A DNA stretch of 12,985 nt from VBAS01 sp035764525 (GCA_035764525.1 DASTZB010000619.1:1-12985); one strand, 5' to 3'; positions 1-6,171 are shown, counted from the first letter of the stretch. A program made the numbers and translations. Notes: generated by a model from the letters alone, not told the origin.

Positions 1-740
1 CCCAAAATCCATTCAATTATCGCCGGTACTCCATACAACCGCCAAACTGTAAAAGTTCCAAATGCCAAAAATGCAAAAACAACTATTCTGATAATTTTAT
101 TTTTAACCCGGAATAACTTTATCGTATCTGTTATTGCCCAAACCAGGTAAATAATTTTTAACGTATCAGAATAAATAATCGCAACTGATGCCCCTGTTAC
201 CAGGTGTATAATTATTGCCAGAATTACAAATACCGACTGCAGCAGTATTATTGTTCCCAAAAAATATATCGCCACCACAAACGATTCAAAATAGTTGTAT
301 TTCTTCCGTGCAACCAACAAATAGAAATACAAAGCCTGAAATGGAATTACAACTAACAATACAAAACTCAGGTGACTGATTGCAAACTTTGTTGTTGATG
401 ATGGTCCAAAATATTCTTTGTAATCGATCACCACATTCTCTCCAAAGATCTTTTCCACTATATATAAAAGCAACAAATACATAGTTATCCAAATCAAAAA
501 GAATGAAACGGGCGGCTGGTAGATCTTTCTTTTGCCTTTCACAAAATCAGTCACCACCTTGCCGGGCTTTGCCAGCATATTCCACGAGGTAAACAAAAAT
601 CCTTTTTCAAAATGAGTAAAGAAATGTATAACCTCATGTAGAATATAATGAGCCGAAATTCTTTGATCCACTGCTTTCTGTCCGCAATGACCGCAGTACA
701 TGCCAACAACCTTCTCCCCGCAGTTTTTACAAAAGCTCAT
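1..740 (-). CDS. DUF3667 zinc-ribbon membrane protein, C-terminus cut by window edge
   Basis: The frame is open from an ATG at 740 to the left edge, giving about 246 codons without a stop, so the C-terminus is missing. Residues 4-19 form a zinc ribbon with Cys4, Cys7, Cys16 and Cys19 (CKNC then YCGHC). After this come a segment beginning RISAHYILHE and a KPGKVV motif, then several hydrophobic stretches that look like four or more membrane spans. This ribbon-plus-membrane layout is that of DUF3667, a family common in Bacteroidota whose function is unknown; the N-terminus would be expected in the cytoplasm. The start lies 5 nt after the stop of the second trpF, so it is probably cotranscribed with the trp genes, although nothing in the protein suggests a role in tryptophan synthesis. 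Family assignment is by recall of the pattern; the operon link is inferred from spacing. Confidence 0.85.
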   Translation of the reverse strand, partial: MSFCKNCGEKVVGMYCGHCGQKAVDQRISAHYILHEVIHFFTHFEKGFLFTSWNMLAKPGKVVTDFVKGKRKIYQPPVSFFLIWITMYLLLLYIVEKIFGENVVIDYKEYFGPSSTTKFAISHLSFVLLVVIPFQALYFYLLVARKKYNYFESFVVAIYFLGTIILLQSVFVILAIIIHLVTGASVAIIYSDTLKIIYLVWAITDTIKLFRVKNKIIRIVVFAFLAFGTFTVWRLYGVPAIIEWIL

Positions 741-745
741 GCTGC

Positions 746-1378
746 CTATTTAAATGCCTGTAAGAATTTCAATATCGCAGCCATATCTTTTAATCCTGGC
801 GCCATTTCAAACTTGCTGTTCACATCTATCGCAAAAAAATCGGGATGCCTAAATGCTTTTACTTTTTGTGCATCATCCGGACCAATGCCACCACTGAGAA
901 AGAATGGTTTTTCAATTTTTGCTTTCTTCAAAACTGACCAATCAAACTGCTGACCGGTACCGCCAAAACTCTCTTTCAAACCGGCCGTATCAAAAAGATA
1001 AAAATCACAGGCTGCATCATAAGGCATTACCATTTCGTCAATATGAATCGAATTATCTCCGGCAATACGAAATGCTTTTATCACTTCGACTTCTGCACTT
1101 AGCTCCTCACACATTTCCGGTGTTTCATTACCATGCAACTGTACTATATCCAACCCGTATTCATCAATCGCATCCAACAATTCCGAATAACCCGGATTTA
1201 CAAACACTCCCACTTTCTTTATATCAAAATCTGCATCTTTAACTTGCCTACCAGTGATCTTATCGCCCATATACCGCGGTGAATCCTTATAAAAGATCAA
1301 CCCGGCATAGTCAATATTCAACGCATCTAATTGTTGCAACTGCTTGAATTGTGTGATGCCACAAACTTTTATATTCAT
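746..1378 (-). CDS. trpF: Phosphoribosylanthranilate isomerase, second tandem copy (promoter-distal)
   Basis: A 210-residue TIM-barrel enzyme of normal length for TrpF, which converts N-(5'-phosphoribosyl)anthranilate to the ribulose form (CdRP) in the cytoplasm. It begins MNIKVCGIT, with the catalytic Cys at position 6, and has the acidic catalytic residue in LFDT (Asp130). The phosphate-binding part is seen as GGTGQQFDW (139-147) and LSGGI (161-165), and the C-terminal FAIDVNSKFE block is also present. Its ATG overlaps the TGA of the preceding trpF by 4 nt (ATGA), which suggests translational coupling. By eye it is roughly half identical to its neighbour, so the duplication is not recent. 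Both copies look catalytically intact; whether they differ in substrate or regulation cannot be told from sequence. Confidence 0.95.
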   Translation of the reverse strand: MNIKVCGITQFKQLQQLDALNIDYAGLIFYKDSPRYMGDKITGRQVKDADFDIKKVGVFVNPGYSELLDAIDEYGLDIVQLHGNETPEMCEELSAEVEVIKAFRIAGDNSIHIDEMVMPYDAACDFYLFDTAGLKESFGGTGQQFDWSVLKKAKIEKPFFLSGGIGPDDAQKVKAFRHPDFFAIDVNSKFEMAPGLKDMAAILKFLQAFK

Positions 1379-2025
1379 TTAGGTAGCTTTTTAATTCCCA
1401 GATTTTTGGCGAATTCCTTAATACTGTTTACATCCTTCACTCCCGGCCCAATTTCAAATTTTGTATTTATATCAATAGCGAATAATTTTTCGCCCGCTGG
1501 CGTACCAATAAACTCCTCCAGCTTTTTTTCATCACCCGGCTCAATACCACCGCTTAAAAAATATGGCTTAAGCGGCAACGACTGTTGCAATATCGCCCAA
1601 TCAAATTTCTTACCAGTGCCTCCATAACCAACGCCTAAAGTATCGAACATAAAAAAATCACATACTTCAACATAAGATTGTGTCATGTGCATGATACTGT
1701 CATTTTCACTCAGGCGAAAAGCTTTGATCACAGAAATATAATCAGCGATCTTGTCACAGAACTTCGGGCTTTCATCACCATGCAATTGCACCATATCTAA
1801 TCTATAGTCTTCCAACGTTCTCATCAGTTCCTCATAAGTAGGGTTTACAAACACACCCACTTTAATAATTTTTCCTTTGATCTGTCGCATTTTTTCCGGA
1901 CTTATTTTCTGCGCCATGTACCGCGGCGATTTCGGATAAAAAATAAACCCGGCAAATGTTACTCCCAGTTCATCAAGTGCACTTACCTGGTGAGGCAATG
2001 TGTTTCCGCAAACTTTAATCTTCAT
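1375..2025 (-). CDS. trpF: Phosphoribosylanthranilate isomerase, first tandem copy (promoter-proximal)
   Basis: A 216-residue TrpF. It begins MKIKVCGNT with the catalytic Cys at position 6, carries MFDT (Asp128) and GGTGKKFDW (135-143), and has LSGGI (157-161) and FAIDINTKFE near the C-terminus, so every residue expected of an active isomerase is there. The fifth family position differs from the other copy (KVCGNT against KVCGIT), where most TrpF proteins have a hydrophobic residue after Gly. A short stretch around 170-180 (EFIGTPAGEK) is longer than in the second copy. The start lies inside the end of trpC, an 11-nt overlap, and the stop overlaps the next trpF start, so trpC, trpF and trpF form a tightly coupled block. 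It acts in the third step after chorismate, between TrpD and TrpC. Confidence 0.95.
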   Translation of the reverse strand: MKIKVCGNTLPHQVSALDELGVTFAGFIFYPKSPRYMAQKISPEKMRQIKGKIIKVGVFVNPTYEELMRTLEDYRLDMVQLHGDESPKFCDKIADYISVIKAFRLSENDSIMHMTQSYVEVCDFFMFDTLGVGYGGTGKKFDWAILQQSLPLKPYFLSGGIEPGDEKKLEEFIGTPAGEKLFAIDINTKFEIGPGVKDVNSIKEFAKNLGIKKLPK

Positions 2026-2812
2026 GTGCTTTTGCTTTTAATTGTTTTATAAACTCAGCAAAAGCAATCGTTGGGTTAGTGGCCTTCATAAAATTTTCTC
2101 CGATAAGAAAACCATCAAAACCATGTTTTTTAAAAATCAAAATATCATTTACACTGCTGATCCCGCTTTCAGCTATTTTAAATTTAGGGAAAGGGATCTT
2201 TTCAGCCATCCGCAAACTTCTTTCAATATCTACATCAAAAGTTTTTAGGTTCCGGTTGTTAATACCTATAATATTTGTCTCATCACAAATATGTCCAAGC
2301 TCTTCTTCTGCATGAAGTTCCAATAAAACTTCCAATCCAAGATTTTTTGCAAAAGTTGCCAGCTGTTTGACTTCAGCGACCGTCAAACAAGCAGCGATCA
2401 GCAATATTACATCAGCACCAATGGATTTGGCTTCTATCAATTGGTATTCATCAATTATAAAATCTTTTCTTAGGATCGGGATCTCATTTATTCGTGCTTT
2501 AATAAGGTCTTCATCACTTCCGCCAAAAAAATGTTCATCAGTCAGCACTGATAAACAGGATGCCCCATTCTCTGCATAACCCTTTGTCACTTCTATTACA
2601 TCAACATCAGGATTTATTATTCCTTTTGACGGTGATCTTCTTTTAAATTCTGCAATAATGCCCGTCCTTGATCTATCAAGTAAAAAATCTCTTAGTGACA
2701 ACACAGTCCTTGAAAATAGTTCTCGCTTCTCAAGCTCACCGGTTTTCACTTTTGACTTTTTACTTTTGACTTGTTCTTTTTTATATTCAATTATTTGTTC
2801 GAGTATATTCAT
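2015..2812 (-). CDS. trpC: Indole-3-glycerol phosphate synthase
   Basis: A 265-residue TIM-barrel enzyme that decarboxylates and closes CdRP to indole-3-glycerol phosphate. Visible motifs are IIAEFKRRSPSKG (52-64, substrate Lys57), LRKDFIID with the catalytic Lys116, the LLELH strand with Glu165, GINNRNLKTF (183-192), AESGI (214-218) and LIGENFM at the end of the barrel. The chosen start is the ATG at 2812 (MNILEQIIEYKK), which matches the usual N-terminus. The frame stays open to an earlier ATG at 2836, but those 8 residues would be encoded by an intergenic repeat. The stop lies 11 nt inside the following trpF. Residues 14-24 are encoded by a 7-nt-period tract, described separately. It is a single-function protein, not the TrpC-TrpF fusion of enterobacteria. 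Confidence 0.95.
   Translation of the reverse strand: MNILEQIIEYKKEQVKSKKSKVKTGELEKRELFSRTVLSLRDFLLDRSRTGIIAEFKRRSPSKGIINPDVDVIEVTKGYAENGASCLSVLTDEHFFGGSDEDLIKARINEIPILRKDFIIDEYQLIEAKSIGADVILLIAACLTVAEVKQLATFAKNLGLEVLLELHAEEELGHICDETNIIGINNRNLKTFDVDIERSLRMAEKIPFPKFKIAESGISSVNDILIFKKHGFDGFLIGENFMKATNPTIAFAEFIKQLKAKAHED
2743..2773 (-). repeat. 7-nt-period tract inside trpC
   Basis: On the coding strand these 31 nt consist of four consecutive heptamers of the form GTNAAAA, entered by a CAA. Because 7 is not a multiple of 3, the frame shifts with each unit, and the tract encodes the Lys/Ser/Val-rich piece QVKSKKSKVKT near the N-terminus of TrpC. As far as can be judged by eye, it does not change the protein length relative to the family. 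A similar tract lies in trpG. It could be chance in a Lys-rich helix. Confidence 0.5.
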
Positions 2813-2827
2813 AAGCTTCGATCTATT

Positions 2828-2862
2828 GGACACCAAGTCCCCCTTCAGAGGGATTTAGAGGG
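2828..2862 (-). repeat. C/G-rich intergenic repeat at the trpD-trpC junction
   Basis: Read on the minus strand, the element has two CCCTCT units separated by AAAT, then GAA, a run of five G and ACTTGGTGTCC. The second unit can fold with the G run: CCCUC (2852-2848) with GGGGG (2843-2839), including one U-G pair, around a UGAA loop. The trpD stop codon (2857-2855) lies inside the element. I recall similar CCCCTAAATCCCCT...GGGGACTT elements dispersed in Bacteroidota genomes; that is memory, not a search. No U-run follows, so it is not a classical terminator. It might cause partial polarity or protect RNA ends. Confidence 0.55.
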
Positions 2863-3853
2863 TCTGCAAACTGATTAGTTTATCCAAACTCTTTTTCGCT
2901 TTACCGCTTTCCAAACTTTCAATTGCGGCGTTAAATGCCTCATCATAAGTCTTAAAATTACCAGTACAATACAAAGCCATGGCTGCATTAGCCAAGACTA
3001 CCGCATTTTGTGCCCATGATCCATCTCCTTTTAATATCCTTAAAAAGATCTTTGCAGCGTCTTCAACTGTACTGCCGCCTTGTATATCATTTGGTTCTAC
3101 CATTCTTTTTCCAAGTTGTTCGGGTGTCTTTACACTTTCACCTTCATTAGTGATAACCTTTGTGTCGTTGGTCAATGAAATTTCATCATATCCATCGAGA
3201 CTGTGAATAATGGTAAATGATTTTTCTGTTTGCTGCAAGAGGTAATTATATATTCTCGCCATTTCAAGACTGAAGACTCCGACCAATTGATACTTCGGAT
3301 GTGAAGGATTTACCATTGGCCCTAGCATATTGAAAAATGTTCTCATTGCAAGATTCTTCCTGATAGGCGCTACTGTTTTTAATGCAGGATGAAACAATGG
3401 TGCATGCAAAAAACAAATATTCGTTTCTTCAAGTTCTTTTTTCAATTTTCCATTATCATTTTTAAATTTATACCCCATTTGTTCCATCACATTTGATGCA
3501 CCACTGATAGAAGATGCGCCATAGTTTCCATGCTTGGCAACTTTTTGCCCAGTACCTGCAACTATAAAACAACTGAGCGTTGAAATATTAAAAGTATTCT
3601 TTCCATCACCTCCAGTGCCAACAATATCTATTGTATCATATTCCGTAAAATCAACGGGTACACAAAGTTCGAGCAATGCATCACGAAAGCCCATCAACTC
3701 ATCAATGGTAATGCTGCGCATTAAATACACCGTCATGAAAGCAGTTATCTCATGTTCGTTATAAATGCCCTTGCCGATATTGACAAGAACCTCTTTCGAC
3801 ATTTCCCTTGAAAGTGTCTTATGCTCAAACAATGTTTGCAATATTTTTTTCAT
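2855..3853 (-). CDS. trpD: Anthranilate phosphoribosyltransferase
   Basis: A 332-residue enzyme of usual length that transfers phosphoribose from PRPP to anthranilate. The glycine-rich PRPP site is GTGGDGKNTFNIST (79-92), followed by KHGNYGASS (107-115) and RKNLAMRTFFNMLGPMVNP (165-183), with the conserved Arg for anthranilate at the start of this last block. The final residues are encoded by the start of a repeat that also holds the TAA. It begins 10 nt after trpG. TrpD and TrpG are separate proteins here, unlike the enterobacterial TrpGD fusion. No missing key residue was seen. Confidence 0.96.
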   Translation of the reverse strand: MKKILQTLFEHKTLSREMSKEVLVNIGKGIYNEHEITAFMTVYLMRSITIDELMGFRDALLELCVPVDFTEYDTIDIVGTGGDGKNTFNISTLSCFIVAGTGQKVAKHGNYGASSISGASNVMEQMGYKFKNDNGKLKKELEETNICFLHAPLFHPALKTVAPIRKNLAMRTFFNMLGPMVNPSHPKYQLVGVFSLEMARIYNYLLQQTEKSFTIIHSLDGYDEISLTNDTKVITNEGESVKTPEQLGKRMVEPNDIQGGSTVEDAAKIFLRILKGDGSWAQNAVVLANAAMALYCTGNFKTYDEAFNAAIESLESGKAKKSLDKLISLQTL

Positions 3854-3863
3854 CTGCCTGTGA

Positions 3864-4445
3864 TTATTTCTTTAACCAATTTCTCATTATTGCTTCTCCC
3901 ATCGGTGTTAACACACTTTCAGGATGAAACTGTACTCCCTGCACATCATAAGTTTTATGTTGCAAACCCATGATCATGCCTGTCTCATCTTCTGCCGTTA
4001 TTTCCAATTCACCTGGAAAGTTTTCTTTCGAAACAACCCAGCTATGATAACGTCCAACTTCTAATTCTTGCGGAAGCCCCTCAAACAAAAAACTTTTAAC
4101 TTTCAACTTTTCACTTTTAACTTTCACCGGCGTCGCCACTCCATGAAACACCGAGCTAAGATTTATAAGTTCCCCTCCAAACGCCTGGCCTATTGCCTGG
4201 TGACCTAAGCAAACACCAAGTATTGATCTTGACGAAGCATATTCTTTTATCAATGGCAAAAGCAGACCGGCTTCTTCTGGAATACCGGGACCGGGTGATA
4301 AAATAATCTTATCGTAGTCTTTTACTTTCTCCATTGGTATCTGGTCGTTGCGATGCACCTCCACTTTTTCATGAGTGATCTTCTCCACCAAATGAACAAG
4401 GTTGTATGTGAAAGAATCGTAATTATCAAAAACTAATATCTTCAT
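3864..4445 (-). CDS. trpG: Anthranilate synthase glutamine amidotransferase subunit
   Basis: A 193-residue class I glutamine amidotransferase that supplies ammonia to TrpE for making anthranilate. It begins MKILVFDNYDSFTYNLV, has the oxyanion segment SPGPG (50-54), the nucleophile elbow GVCLGHQ with Cys79, the RYHS block (132-135) and the QFHPES motif with His174 and Glu176, so the catalytic triad is complete. Residues 107-118 (VKVKSEKLKVKS) come from a 7-nt-period repeat and appear to lengthen the loop between HG (101-102) and GLP (123-125) by about six residues relative to the usual family spacing. PabA, the folate paralogue, is the alternative, but the trp operon context argues for TrpG. 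It may serve both complexes, as is known in some bacteria. Confidence 0.95.
   Translation of the reverse strand: MKILVFDNYDSFTYNLVHLVEKITHEKVEVHRNDQIPMEKVKDYDKIILSPGPGIPEEAGLLLPLIKEYASSRSILGVCLGHQAIGQAFGGELINLSSVFHGVATPVKVKSEKLKVKSFLFEGLPQELEVGRYHSWVVSKENFPGELEITAEDETGMIMGLQHKTYDVQGVQFHPESVLTPMGEAIMRNWLKK
4091..4127 (-). repeat. 7-nt-period tract inside trpG, in frame
   Basis: On the coding strand these 37 nt are built from GTGAAA, then GTTAAAA, GTGAAAA and two more GTT-type heptamers, then GTT. Three heptamers make 21 nt, so the translated peptide repeats every seven residues: KVKSEKL followed by KVKS. It lies in a loop between the Cys-bearing domain part and the RYHS block, where TrpG proteins vary. 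This reads as a repeat that entered or expanded in coding DNA while keeping the frame open. Insertion is inferred from remembered family spacing. Confidence 0.65.
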
Positions 4446-4459
4446 CTGTTCTTTTTATT

Positions 4460-4521
4460 TTGAATTTTAAATTTTGCATGTTAAATAAATCCCCGTCCAT
4501 CATTCAAAATTTATAATTCAA
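4460..4521. repeat. Imperfect palindrome between trpE and trpG
   Basis: Arms of 21 nt at 4460-4480 and 4501-4521 are complementary at 19 of 21 positions around a 20-nt loop (4481-4500). The arms are built from AAATTTT/GAATTTT-like heptamers. The element fills most of the 79-nt gap between trpE and trpG. Its stem is almost all A-T and no terminal U-run stands out, so a strong terminator is unlikely. It may be a dispersed intergenic repeat, or an RNA processing or stability element that adjusts trpE against trpG. Confidence 0.6.
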
Positions 4522-4524
4522 CAT

Positions 4525-5940
4525 TTAAAATAATTGTTCCGCAAACTCTATCGCCTTCTTCAATGCTCCCAGTTTATTATTCACTTCCTGCAATTCGCTT
4601 TCAGGTTTACTAGCTGCTACGATGCCTGCACCTGCCTGGTATGTCAATGTATTTTGCATGCTTAAAAAAGTACGGATCATAATAGCATGATTGCAACTGC
4701 CGTCAAAACCCATAAAGCCAATAGCGCCGCCATAATAATTCCTTGCGGTCGGCTCATAAGTATCGATCAGCTCGATCGCTTTTATTTTCGGCGCACCACT
4801 AAGTGTTCCAGCAGGAAATGTTTTTGCCAGTAATTCAAATGGATTACTACCTGTTCTCACTTTACCATTTACTTCACTCACCATATGAATAACATGGCTG
4901 TAATATTGAATGTCCTTATAATGAGTGACAGTTACATCATCACATACCCGACTGAGATCATTGCGTGCAAGATCAACCAGCATCACATGTTCGGCATTTT
5001 CTTTCTTATCACCTCTTAATAATTCAGCGGCAAGATGATCTTTATCATCATCACCAGTTCTACGGAATGTACCAGCGATTGGATGAACGATCGCTTTACC
5101 ATTCTGAATGATAAGTTGTGATTCTGGTGAAGAACCCATCAGCTTATAATCACCATAATCAAAGAAAAATAAATAAGGAGAAGGATTGATGCTGCGAAGC
5201 GAACGATAAACATTGAATTCATCGCCTGTGAAGCCTTGCTGAAATCTTCTGCTCAATACAATTTGAAATACATCTCCGCGATGACAGCTCGAAATTCCCT
5301 TTTCCACCATGTTCCGATAGTCAGCATCTGCAACATTCGACCTTTCATCGCCTTTTCTTTTAAAAGGAAAAACAGGAACGTCCTTACTGAGGATCAACGA
5401 TTCAACAGCCGGCATTTCACTTTCAATGCCTTTTATATGATTTTCGTAGATATATAATTCATCCTTGAAGTGGTTAAATACAATTACATATTGATAAAGC
5501 CGGTATCGCATAAAAGGAATAACCGGTACACCGCTTCGTGTTTTTAATTTTACAGTATCAAAAAACTGTACGGCATCATAAGAAGTATAACCAAATAATC
5601 CCTGCGCAAACTTCACTTCCTTTGTTTCCATCTTTACACAATCAAACCTGTTGGCAAAATCCCAGATCATCTGCGGCACTTCCATTATATTTTTTATATC
5701 AATCCTTTCAGGCTTTTGGGCTGGAAGTTTGAATTCAACATTTTTTGTTGAAGTAATTTCAATGCCGCCGATAGCATTGACGCAAATAAATGAATAGCTG
5801 TTCTCGGCTGCATGATGATCGGTGCTTTCAAGAAGTACAGTATCCCTGAACCGATCACGGAGTCGCAGATAAACACTTACCGGTGTATATACATCAGCGA
5901 GCAATTTTTTGCAGGTGGTTAATATCTCAGTTTTCTTCAT
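4525..5940 (-). CDS. trpE: Anthranilate synthase component I
   Basis: A 471-residue chorismate-utilising enzyme that makes anthranilate with ammonia from TrpG. The N-terminal part contains LLES (36-39), the conserved element of the tryptophan feedback site, so allosteric inhibition is probably kept. The C-terminal catalytic domain shows HPIAGTFRR (286-294), AEHVMLVDLARNDL (316-329), the GTLSGAPK block (378-385), the YYGGAIGF block (402-409) and QAGAGIVAASKPESE (435-449). LLES and the operon position favour TrpE over PabB. The start at 5940 overlaps the stop of an 8-codon ORF by 4 nt. Transcription is expected to reach it only when the upstream attenuator reads through, so both transcription and enzyme activity respond to tryptophan. 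Confidence 0.96.
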   Translation of the reverse strand: MKKTEILTTCKKLLADVYTPVSVYLRLRDRFRDTVLLESTDHHAAENSYSFICVNAIGGIEITSTKNVEFKLPAQKPERIDIKNIMEVPQMIWDFANRFDCVKMETKEVKFAQGLFGYTSYDAVQFFDTVKLKTRSGVPVIPFMRYRLYQYVIVFNHFKDELYIYENHIKGIESEMPAVESLILSKDVPVFPFKRKGDERSNVADADYRNMVEKGISSCHRGDVFQIVLSRRFQQGFTGDEFNVYRSLRSINPSPYLFFFDYGDYKLMGSSPESQLIIQNGKAIVHPIAGTFRRTGDDDKDHLAAELLRGDKKENAEHVMLVDLARNDLSRVCDDVTVTHYKDIQYYSHVIHMVSEVNGKVRTGSNPFELLAKTFPAGTLSGAPKIKAIELIDTYEPTARNYYGGAIGFMGFDGSCNHAIMIRTFLSMQNTLTYQAGAGIVAASKPESELQEVNNKLGALKKAIEFAEQLF

Positions 5941-5963
5941 AATGACTTTTCAATTTGTTTCAT
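5937..5963 (-). CDS. Possible micro-ORF overlapping the trpE start
   Basis: An 8-codon frame, MKQIEKSL, ends with TGA overlapping the trpE ATG by 4 nt. Its first nine bases (ATGAAACAA) are the same as those of the Trp-rich leader peptide. Such an overlap could pass ribosomes to trpE by termination-reinitiation. There is no further support, and an ORF this short can arise by chance. Confidence 0.25.
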   Translation of the reverse strand: MKQIEKSL

Positions 5964-5974
5964 AGTAGCACAGG

Positions 5975-6050
5975 TGATGAATGGAGCCCTTCGCTTCGCT
6001 CCGGGTAAATTTGCGAATCAGCCCAACCGGAGTTCCATCGACCGGCTACA
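5975..6050 (-). other. trp leader region between attenuator and trpE, with GC-rich inverted repeats
   Basis: This stretch stands out from its AT-rich surroundings. It holds GGAGC/GCTCC arms flanking a GAAGCGAAGG-type core on the minus strand, CTCCGG/CCGGAG arms (within 5999-6006 and 6025-6032), and paired CCGG sites (6027-6030 and 6042-6045). No U-run follows these stems on the minus strand and no ORF with trp features lies here. It could be a dispersed repeat inserted after the attenuator, or simply leader RNA structure. Confidence 0.35.
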
Positions 6051-6079
6051 AAATAAAAAACCCCGAACTATTTCGGGGC
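6051..6079 (-). terminator. Intrinsic terminator of the trp attenuator
   Basis: On the minus strand, CCCCGAA (6078-6072) pairs with TTCGGGG (6067-6061) around a 4-nt loop, and TTTTTTATTTT follows directly. This is a strong rho-independent terminator, placed 110 nt before trpE and 28 nt after the leader-peptide stop. On the plus strand the stem is not followed by a T-run, so it acts toward trpE. Its position after a Trp-rich leader peptide marks it as the attenuator. Confidence 0.93.
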
Positions 6080-6123
6080 ATATATATTTATACAATACAG
6101 TAATGACTTACAGCACCCCGAAA
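6071..6123 (-). promoter_or_regulatory. Antiterminator pairing of the trp attenuator
   Basis: TTTCGGGG at 6123-6116, inside the Phe-Gly-Val codons of the leader peptide, is perfectly complementary over 8 bp to CCCCGAAA at 6078-6071, the 5' arm of the terminator. Two further G-U pairs are possible. The two folds exclude each other. A ribosome paused at the Trp codons (6143-6135) leaves TTTCGGGG free, which favours read-through; one that reaches the stop (6110-6108) covers it, which favours termination. A weaker alternative is GGCATA (6136-6131) with TATGCC (6082-6077). No separate segment that would sequester the antiterminator was found. Confidence 0.85.
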
Positions 6124-6164
6124 GAGTTTGTATGCCACCACCAATATTGATTTGCTTGTTTCAT
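6108..6164 (-). CDS. trpL: trp operon leader peptide with three consecutive Trp codons
   Basis: The frame encodes MKQANQYWWWHTNSFGVL and ends in TAA, with TGG TGG TGG at 6143-6135. It lies just before a terminator with a competing fold and just upstream of trpE, the classical layout of ribosome-mediated attenuation: scarcity of charged tRNA-Trp stalls the ribosome at the Trp run. The Phe-Gly-Val codons near the end double as the antiterminator strand, which may explain why they are where they are. There is no Shine-Dalgarno sequence, and the predicted promoter implies few or no untranslated bases before the AUG. The other nearby ATG (6169) runs into TGA after two codons. Confidence 0.92.
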   Translation of the reverse strand: MKQANQYWWWHTNSFGVL

Positions 6165-6171
6165 TGCATTG

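Noticed and set aside
286..492. Separate 68-residue minus-strand ORF
   Set aside because: It is an internal ATG of the longer DUF3667 frame, which starts at 740 and runs past the left edge.
648..1627. Plus-strand ORFs opposite the trpF genes
   Set aside because: They are antisense shadows with no protein family features and lie wholly over well-supported coding sequence.
2813..2836. Longer trpC start at 2836
   Set aside because: The added residues come from repeat-containing intergenic DNA, and the family's N-terminus begins at MNIL.
2743..4127. CRISPR array or phase-variable locus from the repeat tracts
   Set aside because: The units are short and degenerate, with no spacers and no broken reading frame.
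4460..4521. Rho-independent terminator between trpE and trpG
   Set aside because: The stem is nearly all A-T with a 20-nt loop and no clear U-run; better described as a repeat.
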